Positions 1 to 6,357 of a stretch of DNA of 17,014 nucleotides are shown one piece after another. Each line of letters begins with the position of its first letter. Position 1 is the stretch's first letter. The notes below the pieces were generated by a model, which had not been told where the DNA came from, searched no databases, and was given only the letters and a program-made list of their open reading frames with translations. Origin of the DNA: an uncultured Oscillospiraceae bacterium (GTDB lineage: Bacteria; Bacillota; Clostridia; Oscillospirales; Oscillospiraceae); the NCBI GenBank assembly GCA_910579595.1, contig CAJTVM010000057.1, positions 1 through 17,014 on the forward strand, given 5' to 3'. A program made the position numbers and the translations under genes.

Positions 1-552
1 GGCATTTTACGCCCCACATCGGGAAACATTGAGTTTGACGGCCACCCGTGGAACCGGAACGATTTGGAGCATATCGGCGCTTTGATCGAAATGCCCCCGC
101 TTTATGAAAATCTGACTGCATACGAAAATCTCAAAGTCAGAACTACATTGCTGGGCCTGGACGATGCACGAATTAACGAGGTATTGCAAATTGTCCAGCT
201 TGCGAATACTGGCAAGAAACGGGCCGGACAGTTTTCTCTTGGCATGAAACAGCGGCTTGGTATCGCTATTGCATTGCTGAACAGTCCCCAGCTTTTGATT
301 CTGGATGAACCGACAAACGGACTTGACCCTTTGGGGATTGAGGAACTTCGTGAACTGATTCGTTCTTTTCCGTCAAATGGAATTACGATCATTCTGTCAA
401 GCCATATTCTGTCAGAAGTCCAGCAGATTGCAGATCATGTAGGTATTATTGCTGGCGGTGTCCTTGGATATGAGGGAGAGCTTCGTGCTGGTGAAGATTT
501 GGAACAGCTCTTTATGGATGTTATTCGCAGGAATGGCAAGGAGGGATATTAA
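1..552 (+). CDS. Lantibiotic/bacitracin-type ABC transporter ATPase (5' partial)
   Basis: Cytoplasmic ATPase subunit of an exporter-type ABC system of the BcrA / LanF (SpaF, NukF, MutF) immunity family, which expels cell-envelope-active peptides. The frame is open at base 1, so the Walker A loop and N-terminus lie outside the window. Visible parts are a Q-loop region with the family-typical stretch ALIEMPPLYENLTAYENL, the ABC signature FSLGMKQRLG, Walker B LLILDEPTNGLDP and the H-loop SSH. An internal TTG at 64 could be miscalled as the start, but the reading frame upstream of it is clearly coding (GILRPTSGNIEFDG). The stop is directly followed by the ATG of the permease, and an AAGGAGG sits just before the stop, so the two genes are translationally coupled. 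The family is certain; the exact substrate is not. Confidence 0.9.
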   Translation, partial: GILRPTSGNIEFDGHPWNRNDLEHIGALIEMPPLYENLTAYENLKVRTTLLGLDDARINEVLQIVQLANTGKKRAGQFSLGMKQRLGIAIALLNSPQLLILDEPTNGLDPLGIEELRELIRSFPSNGITIILSSHILSEVQQIADHVGIIAGGVLGYEGELRAGEDLEQLFMDVIRRNGKEGY

Positions 553-1115
553 ATGGAAATGGCATATATTCAGGCCGAAAATCTAAAGCATAAGAGAACT
601 TTCACTAAAACGCTGATGGTTCTGGCCCCATTTGTAACTGCGCTTATGAACTTTTTTGCCCCTCTTTGGTTCCAGCTCAATTCTTATAACTGGTGGTATA
701 TCCTGCTCTATCCCGGATTTCTCACGCTTACCTGCGCTTTGGTTGAGCAGCAGGATAATGGAAAATTAAAATATCGTGCTGTTGCTTCATTGCCTATTTC
801 GCAGAACAAAGTCTGGAACGCTAAAATTGGAGTGTCTGGTATTTACTCCTGTGTGGGAAACTTCATTTTCCTGGTGCTAAATCTGTTGGGCGGTTTTGCA
901 ATATTCGTTATCAATGAAATTCCCCTGACAATCGGTGTTGGGCAGGCCGCCGCCGGAACAGCTTGTATTGGTTATTGCAAGCCTGTGGGAAATTCCATTG
1001 TGCTTGTGGCTATCAAAAAAGGTGGGTATCTTTGTCGCGGTTATTCTTAATGCCGGACTCGGCAGCGTTTTGGGAATTTTCACGGCTACGACCTCTTTGT
1101 GGATAATCTGCCCGT
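553..1115 (+). pseudogene. Broken ABC permease of the LanE/MutE family
   Basis: Membrane partner of the upstream ATPase. It starts with ATG immediately after the ATPase stop, with ribosome site AAGGAGG at about 539-545. The first frame reads as a permease with hydrophobic helices (WWYILLYPGFLTLTCAL; FIFLVLNLLGGFAIFVI). Near 955-965 the coding sense moves by one base into the next frame, which continues as LVLVIASLWEIPLCLWLSKK and then FVAVILNAGLGSVLGIFTAT. The original frame ends with an aberrant tail at 1050. The second frame keeps permease sense only to about WIICPY (near 1115), where integrase coding begins. It therefore carries both a +1 frameshift and a 3' truncation. Normal LanE proteins are about 240-250 residues; roughly 187 are represented. 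The frameshift alone could be a sequencing error, but the truncation cannot. The exporter is probably non-functional unless another permease exists upstream. Confidence 0.8.
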
Positions 1116-1685
1116 ATCAATGTAGACCACCAGCTTTTAAGAAGTACGGAGGATGGCTACTACATCGAAACGCCCAAGACAGACAGCGGATTCCGACAGG
1201 TGCCAATGAGCGCAGCAGCGTATGAAGCGTTCCAGCGCGTGTTGAAGAACCGCAAACGTGGCAAGTCAATCCAGGTGGACGGATATAGTGATTTCCTGTT
1301 CCTGAACCGGGACGGCCTGCCGAAAGTAGCGGTAAACTATGATGCAATGTTCAAGTGCCTTGCCAAGAAGTTTAACAAGTGCCACAAGGAGCCGTTGCCA
1401 GCAGTAATGACGCCACACACCATGCGGCACACGTTCTGCACAAGAATGGCGAATGACGGCATGAACCCCAAGGCGTTGCAGTACATCATGGGACACGCCA
1501 ACATCACCATGACGCTGAACTATTACGCTCACGCCACATTCCATTCCGCACAGGCGGAAATGGCGCGGCTGGAAGCGGCCAAGGCAGAAAAGGCCGTGGA
1601 AGCGGCGGAAACCACCGTGGAGAACACCGTGGAAGTTGCCGCCCCTGCCGTGGAGAACGCCGGGGAAACCAAGGCTGCCGCTTAG
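1113..1685 (+). pseudogene. Tn916-type tyrosine integrase, C-terminal fragment
   Basis: Remnant of a site-specific tyrosine recombinase that excised and integrated a conjugative transposon. Coding sense is visible from INVDHQLLR at about 1116, with a stop at 1104-1106 in the same frame; the first usable start is a GTG at 1200. It keeps the beta-hairpin Lys region (ETPKTDSGFRQVPM), the H-x-x-R box (TPHTMRHTF), the GHA histidine and the nucleophile tyrosine in LNYYAH. The N-terminal arm-binding and core-binding domains and the first catalytic Arg are gone, so it should be inactive. About 190 residues remain of an expected 380-400. The tail after the Tyr is long and Ala/Glu/Val-rich with near-repeats (VEAAETTVENTVEVAAP). 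Its 5' end is fused to the ABC permease remnant, which suggests deletion or insertion at an old element boundary. Confidence 0.85.
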
Positions 1686-1773
1686 TAGTACACGGGTATT
1701 TTACTACCGCTTCTACTACTTTTGACCGCAAAAACGTGAGGGGTTATGAAAGTATATGTGAGGTTCTTCCGAT

Positions 1774-1814
1774 AAAAAAATACCGGGAAAGCCCGAAAAT
1801 ACGGGCTATACCGG
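1774..1814 (-). terminator. Rho-independent terminator after the sensor kinase
   Basis: Read on the minus strand just after the kinase stop: CCGG, then GCCCG - loop TATTTT - CGGGC, then CCGG, followed by a run of seven T. It would end the response regulator/kinase transcript. Confidence 0.75.
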
Positions 1815-1827
1815 CATATAAACACTT

Positions 1828-3255
1828 CTAAAGAGATAATCTGAAATCTATTAAATCATTCATCTTAAAGGTAAAACAGCTACCCCTGCCAAGCGTACTC
1901 TCCACGGAGACTGCCCCGCCGTGGAGTCGCGCGATCTCCTGTACCATGGACAGGCCCAGCCCCGTTCCCGTTCCCGTCCTGGAAGCGTCCACCTGATAGA
2001 AACGGTGAAAGATTTTCTCCTGCTGCTCCGGTGCGATGCCGATACCGTTATCGGACACGGAGAGGACGGCGTTGCTGCCCTCGCTTTTCAGCGTCACACG
2101 AATCGTACCGTTTTCTCTCCCGTAGCGGTAGGCGTTGCTGACCAGGTTGGACAGCAGGCGGGAGAGCTGCTCGCGGCTACCAACGACCTTGGTCCGCTCC
2201 TCAATCTCAGAGGTGAGCTGGATGCCATGCTCCTTTAAAAGCGCCATGTCATTGCAGACGGAGGATACCAGCGCGGAAAAATCAAGTTCCTCCATATGGA
2301 AATGGTCGGATTTTTGTTCAAGACGAACAAAGTGCAGCATATCCTCAATTAACCGACTCATCTTGCCGCTTTGCCGTTGGATGAGTTGTAAAGCGGCCTC
2401 ATATTCCTTCGGTGTTCTGACTTGTTCCAGCGAATACTCGCATTGCGCCAGAATGACTGACACCGGCGTTCTTAATTCATGGGATACATCCGAGGTGAAT
2501 TGCCGCTCACTCTCAAAAGACGCATCGAGCCGTGTAAACATCTCATTAAATGTGTTGGCAAGCTGATGGAGCTCGTCTGTACCGGGAGACAGCTCGATCC
2601 GCTTCTTCAGGTCCTGCCCCCGGCCAATATGGACGGCGGCCTCCTCTATATCGCGGATTGGCTTCAGTGTTCGCCCGGCAATCAAATACCCGCCCAAAAC
2701 AGCAAAGGTCAGCAGAAGGGGCAGCCCATACAGGGACAACCGGACAATGCTGGAAAGCTGAGCCGTCCCCTGTTCCTCCGACACCACACCCCGCAGCCAC
2801 AAGCCGTCCAGGCCCTCCTGCGTCAGCATCTTGTCGTAGAGATAGTAGGTAACGCCGTTCACCGGCACCATTTGCATCTGCCCATCAGAGAAGGCGTGCC
2901 CGGCAGTATCTTTCGCAATCGGATTGTGTCCGTAAAGCAGCATGCCATTTTCAAGGTATAAGGACGTGGAAACGCCGTTTACCAGATCGAGATAGTCATC
3001 GTCTACCTCTAAATAGCCGCCATGATATTCGATATAGTGGTCCGCGTCATTATCGTTTTCGACCTTGTTCATACTGGGGAAAAACTCAACTTCATCCACG
3101 TTATTTTCGATGATGTTGATTAAATTGTCCTGGATCACCTTTTGCATGACTGAGCCGCCCACGGAAAAGATCACGGCAAAGGTCAGGACGACCATGAACG
3201 TGAGGATCGCGGCAAACCAGAGGGTGATCTTCAATCGGATCGACAAATGCTTCAT
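1828..3255 (-). CDS. Membrane sensor histidine kinase
   Basis: 475-residue sensor kinase that autophosphorylates and passes phosphate to the overlapping response regulator. N-terminal membrane helix at about 11-33, an extracytoplasmic sensor region at about 36-170, and a second helix at about 173-193. A HAMP linker (about 194-245) follows, then the H-box SDVSHELRTP with the phospho-acceptor His259. The catalytic ATPase domain shows the N-box LVSNAYRYG (371-379), G1 SDNGIGI (401-407) and G2 GTGLGL (430-435). All key residues are present. The ATG overlaps the regulator's stop by 4 bp (ATGA), which implies coupled translation, and a strong terminator follows. The stimulus cannot be read from sequence. 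Its position beside a heat-shock island suggests envelope or heat stress, while its proximity to a lantibiotic-type ABC transporter leaves a peptide-sensing role possible. Confidence 0.93.
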   Translation of the reverse strand: MKHLSIRLKITLWFAAILTFMVVLTFAVIFSVGGSVMQKVIQDNLINIIENNVDEVEFFPSMNKVENDNDADHYIEYHGGYLEVDDDYLDLVNGVSTSLYLENGMLLYGHNPIAKDTAGHAFSDGQMQMVPVNGVTYYLYDKMLTQEGLDGLWLRGVVSEEQGTAQLSSIVRLSLYGLPLLLTFAVLGGYLIAGRTLKPIRDIEEAAVHIGRGQDLKKRIELSPGTDELHQLANTFNEMFTRLDASFESERQFTSDVSHELRTPVSVILAQCEYSLEQVRTPKEYEAALQLIQRQSGKMSRLIEDMLHFVRLEQKSDHFHMEELDFSALVSSVCNDMALLKEHGIQLTSEIEERTKVVGSREQLSRLLSNLVSNAYRYGRENGTIRVTLKSEGSNAVLSVSDNGIGIAPEQQEKIFHRFYQVDASRTGTGTGLGLSMVQEIARLHGGAVSVESTLGRGSCFTFKMNDLIDFRLSL

Positions 3256-3926
3256 GTGCCCTCCCGCAGAACATACCCGCTGCCGCGTACCGTATGGATC
3301 AGCTTGTTCTCATGGCCGCCGTCGATTTTTTTCCGCAGGTAGCTGATATAGACGTCCACCACATTCGTGCCGCCCTCGTAATCGGCGTTCCAGATATGAT
3401 CCTCGATCCTTTCCCGAGACAAGACGGTCCCGGCATTTCTCATCAGGTATTCCAGCAGGGCGTATTCCTTTGCCGAAAGAGTAATCTCCCGATCCCCCTG
3501 TTTAACCGTGTGGGCGGCGGTGTCCAGCGACAAATCCGCTACCGTGATGACATTGCTGGCCATGCCAAAGCGTCCTCGCGTCATCGCCCGCAGGCGGGCG
3601 GTCAATTCCTCGAAAGAAAAGGGCTTCATAAGATAGTCGTTGGCGCCGCTGTCCAGACCTTTTACCCGGTCCGATACCGCGTCTCTCGCGGTCAGGAACA
3701 GGACTGGGGTCCCTTTTCCGGATTGCCGCAGGGAGCGCAGGACTTCAAGTCCGTCCTTTTTGGGCATCATAATATCCAATATGATGGCGTCATAGTCGGC
3801 GCAGGCCAAATAATCCAGGGCCTCCTCACCGTCAAAACAGCAGTCAACCATGTACCCGTCCGATGTCAGCTTCTGCCGGATGATCTGGTTTAAGTCCCGT
3901 TCATCCTCCGCCAGCAAAATACGCAT
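3252..3926 (-). CDS. OmpR-family response regulator
   Basis: 224-residue DNA-binding regulator. The receiver domain (1-120) has acidic pocket residues in LLAEDE, phospho-acceptor Asp51 (AIILDIMMP), Thr79 (LFLTARD) and Lys101 (MKPFSFEE). The C-terminal winged-helix DNA-binding domain occupies about 125-222 (SAKEYALLEYLMRN, then VVDVYISYLRKKID). The start ATG is preceded by GAGGGTGGG about 5 bases upstream. It is cotranscribed with the kinase, overlapping it by 4 bp. A pair of direct repeats spaced 11 bp lies about 25-45 bp upstream and may be its own binding site. Confidence 0.94.
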   Translation of the reverse strand: MRILLAEDERDLNQIIRQKLTSDGYMVDCCFDGEEALDYLACADYDAIILDIMMPKKDGLEVLRSLRQSGKGTPVLFLTARDAVSDRVKGLDSGANDYLMKPFSFEELTARLRAMTRGRFGMASNVITVADLSLDTAAHTVKQGDREITLSAKEYALLEYLMRNAGTVLSRERIEDHIWNADYEGGTNVVDVYISYLRKKIDGGHENKLIHTVRGSGYVLREGT

Positions 3927-3951
3927 ATTCCCACCCTCTTTTCTATATCAG

Positions 3952-3971
3952 TCAGATGAAACTCTGATGAG
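3952..3971 (-). promoter_or_regulatory. Putative response-regulator binding repeats
   Basis: On the minus strand two 9-mers, CTCATCAGA and TTCATCTGA, start exactly 11 bp apart, one helical turn. This is the geometry of OmpR-family direct-repeat sites. They lie just upstream of the regulator gene. The same bases also form a small hairpin (AAACTC - 6 nt - GAGTTT, 3959-3976). Autoregulation is inferred; no good -35/-10 pair was found. Confidence 0.4.
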
Positions 3972-4017
3972 AGTTTACCCTTACAGGCGCAAAGGATATT
4001 TTCGTTTTTCAAGGTCA

Positions 4018-4048
4018 GAGCGACCAACCCTGTTCGGGTTGGCCGCTC
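4018..4048. terminator. Long hairpin after the first hsp20 gene
   Basis: Thirteen-base arms (GAGCGACCAACCC and GGGTTGGCCGCTC, one G-T wobble on one strand) enclose a 5-base loop. The hairpin lies between the hsp20 stop and the response regulator gene, both on the minus strand. Neither strand has a clear U-tract after it, so it may be a weak terminator, an mRNA 3' stabiliser, or a processing site that lets some hsp20 transcription reach the two-component genes. Confidence 0.5.
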
Positions 4049-4098
4049 CGATCTTTGGCTGCGTGATCGCAATTGTACTGTGTGACAGGCGATATCTG

Positions 4099-4545
4099 TT
4101 ACTCAATGGCGATCCGATTGGATTGCGGCAGACGCTCCTGCTCTCTCTTGGGGAGAGACACCTTCAGGATGCCGTCCTCAAACCGGGCGGACACGTCCGC
4201 AGGCTCCACGTCCTCACCCACATAGAAGCTGCGGCTGCAGGTGCCGGCATAGCGCTCCTGACGGATATACCTGCCCTGTTTGTCCTGCTCGTCCTTATCC
4301 AGGCCCTTTGCGGCACTGATGGACAGATAGCCGTCCTTCAGCTCCAAGGTGACCTCGTCCTTCTTGAAACCGGGCAGGTCGATATCCAGCTCATAGCTGT
4401 TTTCGGTCTCCCGCACGTCGGTCTTCATCAGGTTCTTGGCGTGCTTTCCATACAGCGCTTTGCTGCCGGGCAGGGCCGGGAACAGGTCAAGGTCGTTGCC
4501 AAAGAAATCGTCAAACAGGTTCTCACCAAAAATACTGCGCATCAT
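4099..4545 (-). CDS. hsp20: Small heat-shock protein Hsp20, copy 1
   Basis: 148-residue cytoplasmic ATP-independent holdase that keeps unfolding proteins soluble for refolding by DnaK/ClpB. A short N-terminal arm (IFGENLFDDFFG) is followed by an alpha-crystallin domain from about 40 to 138 (VRETENSYELDIDLPGFKKD; DGYLSISA; RSFYVGEDVEPADVSARFED; and GILKVSLPK, which contains the conserved G-x-L). A short C-terminal tail has the I-x-I-type motif IAIE. ATG-ATG gives two adjacent starts; the first follows GGAGG by 8 bases. It is closely paralogous to the copy at 11449-11898: about 24 differences and a one-residue gap in my hand alignment. The two copies are inverted relative to each other. It is driven by a strong promoter embedded in a CIRCE element, so HrcA control is expected. 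Confidence 0.95.
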   Translation of the reverse strand: MMRSIFGENLFDDFFGNDLDLFPALPGSKALYGKHAKNLMKTDVRETENSYELDIDLPGFKKDEVTLELKDGYLSISAAKGLDKDEQDKQGRYIRQERYAGTCSRSFYVGEDVEPADVSARFEDGILKVSLPKREQERLPQSNRIAIE

Positions 4546-4572
4546 AAGTCATTCCTCCATTTTTTCTGAAAT

Positions 4573-4612
4573 GTTCCGTTGAGGGGCCCTTTTTGGCCTT
4601 CTCCCCTGGAAC
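4573..4612 (-). promoter_or_regulatory. Structured 5' leader of hsp20 copy 1
   Basis: The predicted mRNA begins near 4612. Its first bases GTTCC-AGGGG (4612-4603) pair with CCCCT (4586-4582) and GGAAC (4577-4573), a 10-bp stem with a 4-base bulge and an A-rich apical loop. The second hsp20 copy has the same architecture with different inner bases. A thermosensor or 5' stabiliser is possible; this is inference from pairing by eye. Confidence 0.4.
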
Positions 4613-4618
4613 AAGCTC

Positions 4619-4647
4619 GTTATAGCACGGTGAATTAGCACTGTCAA
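4619..4647 (-). promoter_or_regulatory. Sigma-A promoter of hsp20 copy 1
   Basis: On the minus strand a perfect -35 TTGACA (4647-4642), a 17-bp spacer and -10 TATAAC (4624-4619). The -35 box and the start of the spacer overlap the CIRCE operator, so bound HrcA would block RNA polymerase. Confidence 0.88.
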
Positions 4648-4661
4648 TACAAGAGTGCTAA
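4635..4661. promoter_or_regulatory. CIRCE heat-shock operator (HrcA site) 1
   Basis: Left arm TTAGCACTG and right arm GAGTGCTAA are separated by exactly 9 bp. One base differs from the consensus arm pair (TTAGCACTC / GAGTGCTAA). It overlaps the hsp20 -35 box. The repressor HrcA is not encoded in this window and would be supplied by the host. Confidence 0.92.
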
Positions 4662-4691
4662 TATTTACAAAAGCAACTAATTTTGTTCATA
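4662..4691. promoter_or_regulatory. CIRCE-linked conserved dyad 1
   Basis: Next to the CIRCE lies TATTTACAAA, 10 bp, then TTTGTTCATA, two imperfect inverted arms. The block TTTGTTCA starts 20 bp after the CIRCE, the same distance as at the other two CIRCE sites in this window. Seen from hsp20 it lies upstream of the -35 box, an activator-like position; from the other side it faces the diguanylate cyclase gene. The binding protein is unknown. Confidence 0.5.
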
Positions 4692-4757
4692 AAATATATA
4701 ATAATAGATTTTACACTCAGAATCCGCGAAAAAGCCGTAAGGGATATTAGGAATAGA

Positions 4758-4787
4758 TTGACAACTTACATTTTGATATGGTATCAT
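4758..4787 (+). promoter_or_regulatory. Promoter of the diguanylate cyclase gene
   Basis: -35 TTGACA (4758-4763), 18-bp spacer, -10 TATCAT (4782-4787). It lies about 45 bp before the chosen start codon. It is divergent from the hsp20 promoter and separate from the CIRCE. Confidence 0.75.
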
Positions 4788-4832
4788 ATGGCTTTCCCAA
4801 AATAGATTTGCCTGCCGGAGAGGATGTTGACT

Positions 4833-6236
4833 ATGGATGCTTGTGAACAAAAGAAGACCGGCTATCCAAGCCGCGTGAAGGGTTTCAAAGTACGCACGCT
4901 GAATGTTATCATGATTTTAATCTCCTGTGCGCTGTATATCTCCCTGCTGATTGTTACGTTTCAGGCGTCGCGAAACTACGAAACCATGGTAGCCACCACC
5001 AATCTGTATATTGACTGCCAGGAGAACGCCGCCCTGGTTTCGGACGGTTCCGATTATCTGACCGAGCAGGTGCATTTATTTGTGGTAGACCTGAACCCGG
5101 AATACGCCGGGAACTACTTTACCGAGGTGAATGAGACCCGCCGCCGGGATCAGGCTCTGGAGCAGCTGGGCGGCCGGGCCAGCCCGCAGGCCGAGGGCTT
5201 TTTGCAAACGGCGATGGATCTTTCCAACCAGCTGATGGAGCGGGAGACATACGCCATGCGTCTGGCCGCTGAGGCGGGCGGTCTGGACCTCTCCGCCCTG
5301 CCTGAGGAGGTCCGCTCCGCTGCACTCTCCGAAGCCCACCAGAACCTCTCCCCGGAGCAGAAGCTGGACACTGCCCGCAAGATGGTGTTTGGCACGGAAT
5401 ACCAGGCACAAAAGCAGCTTATCACCAGCAATATCAATTATTTTTTAAGCGATGTCCTTCAGTCTACCCAAATGCGCCAAGAGGCCAGCGTGGAGGATCT
5501 GCATCATACCATGTGGCTGGAACGCGGTCTCTTCAGTCTGCTGTTTGTTCAAAACGTACTGATCTTCCTCATGATCATTTTCCTGATCGTTAAGCCCCTG
5601 AAGGTCTATGTCAACTGTATCCGCAAGGGAAAACTGATTGAGATCACCGGCGCTTATGAGTTCAAATACCTGGCGCTTACTTATAATGATATTTATGAGG
5701 TCAACGCCGCCAACGAGATTCTGCTGCGCCACCAGGCTGAACACGACCCTCTGACCGGCCTGATGAACCGGGGCGCCTTTGACCATGTAAAGGAGGTGCT
5801 GCGGGTCAAGGCACAGCCCATTGCGCTATTGCTGATTGACGTGGATCAATTCAAGCTGGTAAACGATGGCTATGGCCACGAGGTTGGGGACAAGGTACTG
5901 AAAAAAGTGGCCAGGCTGCTGGGAGAGAGCTTCCGCTCTACTGATTTTCCCGCCCGGGTGGGAGGCGATGAGTTCTCCGTGATCCTGACCGGCGTTGACA
6001 GGGGACAGCAGGCTCAGATTGAGGAGAAGATCAAGACCATCAACGACGCCCTCCGTAACCCCACGGACGGCCTGCCCCAAGTCTCTCTCAGCGTAGGCGG
6101 GGTCTTTTCCCCAAAAGGCTATACCGATGAGATGTACCATGACGCTGACGCGGCCTTGTACCAGGTAAAAGAAAACGGCCGCTGCGGCTGCCGCTTTTAC
6201 ACCCCGGATATGCCCCTGCCAGGCGCCAAAAATTAG
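4833..6236 (+). CDS. Membrane diguanylate cyclase (GGDEF) with extracytoplasmic sensor
   Basis: Makes the second messenger c-di-GMP from two GTP. Residue numbers here count from the in-frame ATG at 4824; I prefer the ATG at 4833 because GGAGAGG at 4817-4823 abuts the first ATG but is well spaced for the second. Membrane helices at about 27-47 and 236-256 enclose about 190 residues of mostly helical, Cys-poor extracytoplasmic sensor. The C-terminal GGDEF domain (about 305-465) has DPLTGLMNR, DVDQFKLVND, an intact GGDEF at 380-384, and the allosteric I-site R371-x-x-D374 exactly five residues before it. It should therefore be active and product-inhibited. Its stop codon TAG lies inside the left arm of a CIRCE-like element. 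It is followed by a gene with an HD-GYP domain, which would degrade the same messenger. Confidence 0.92.
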   Translation: MDACEQKKTGYPSRVKGFKVRTLNVIMILISCALYISLLIVTFQASRNYETMVATTNLYIDCQENAALVSDGSDYLTEQVHLFVVDLNPEYAGNYFTEVNETRRRDQALEQLGGRASPQAEGFLQTAMDLSNQLMERETYAMRLAAEAGGLDLSALPEEVRSAALSEAHQNLSPEQKLDTARKMVFGTEYQAQKQLITSNINYFLSDVLQSTQMRQEASVEDLHHTMWLERGLFSLLFVQNVLIFLMIIFLIVKPLKVYVNCIRKGKLIEITGAYEFKYLALTYNDIYEVNAANEILLRHQAEHDPLTGLMNRGAFDHVKEVLRVKAQPIALLLIDVDQFKLVNDGYGHEVGDKVLKKVARLLGESFRSTDFPARVGGDEFSVILTGVDRGQQAQIEEKIKTINDALRNPTDGLPQVSLSVGGVFSPKGYTDEMYHDADAALYQVKENGRCGCRFYTPDMPLPGAKN

Positions 6237-6259
6237 CACTTTTATCGGCGGAGTGCCAA
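6233..6259. promoter_or_regulatory. CIRCE-like operator 2
   Basis: Arms TTAGCACTT and GAGTGCCAA with a 9-bp spacer, one mismatch in each arm against the CIRCE consensus. The TAG stop of the preceding cyclase gene is part of the left arm. Unlike the other two copies, no -35/-10 pair remains on the minus strand and no divergent gene exists. Its likely target is the HD-GYP gene 99 bp downstream. Confidence 0.65.
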
Positions 6260-6289
6260 CATTTACAGGATATGCGATTTTTGTTCACA
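6260..6289. promoter_or_regulatory. CIRCE-linked conserved dyad 2
   Basis: CATTTACA directly after the CIRCE, then TTTGTTCACA starting 20 bp after it, as at the other two sites. Here TTTTGTTCACAAAA is itself a 14-bp near-perfect palindrome (6279-6292). Similarity to copy 1 continues about a further 8 bases (AAAATATA) although no hsp20 gene is adjacent, which argues for function rather than simple duplication of an hsp20 promoter. Confidence 0.5.
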
Positions 6290-6304
6290 AAATATACATC
6301 ATTT

Positions 6305-6324
6305 GATATGCGCCGGGGCATATC
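6305..6324 (+). promoter_or_regulatory. Inverted repeat before the HD-GYP gene
   Basis: GATATGC - 6 bases - GCATATC, perfect 7-base arms, 34 bp before the start codon. It could be a DNA operator or an mRNA leader hairpin. No T-run follows, so it is not a typical terminator for the cyclase gene. I could not identify a convincing -35/-10 pair here. Confidence 0.4.
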
Positions 6325-6357
6325 TTTGCCATAGCCAAAACTCTGGAGGAATTATTT

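Noticed and set aside
553..1050. The 165-residue permease frame as an intact gene.
   Set aside because: Its last about 30 residues are nonsense for a permease, while the next frame continues the membrane helices, so it is frameshifted.
3890..4072. A 60-residue minus-strand open frame between the response regulator and hsp20.
   Set aside because: It runs through the long hairpin and the regulator's upstream region, has no ribosome site and no recognisable motif.
4662..4695. TTTACA with 17 bp to TCATAA / TCACAA as an outward sigma-A promoter next to each CIRCE.
   Set aside because: The -10 candidates match TATAAT poorly in all three copies. The block is better described as a conserved dyad of unknown binding protein.
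6279..6292. Rex (NADH-sensing) binding site in TTTTGTTCACAAAA.
   Set aside because: Rex sites have TTGT and ACAA half-sites about 10 bp apart; here the halves are only 2 bp apart and the site in copy 3 is degenerate.
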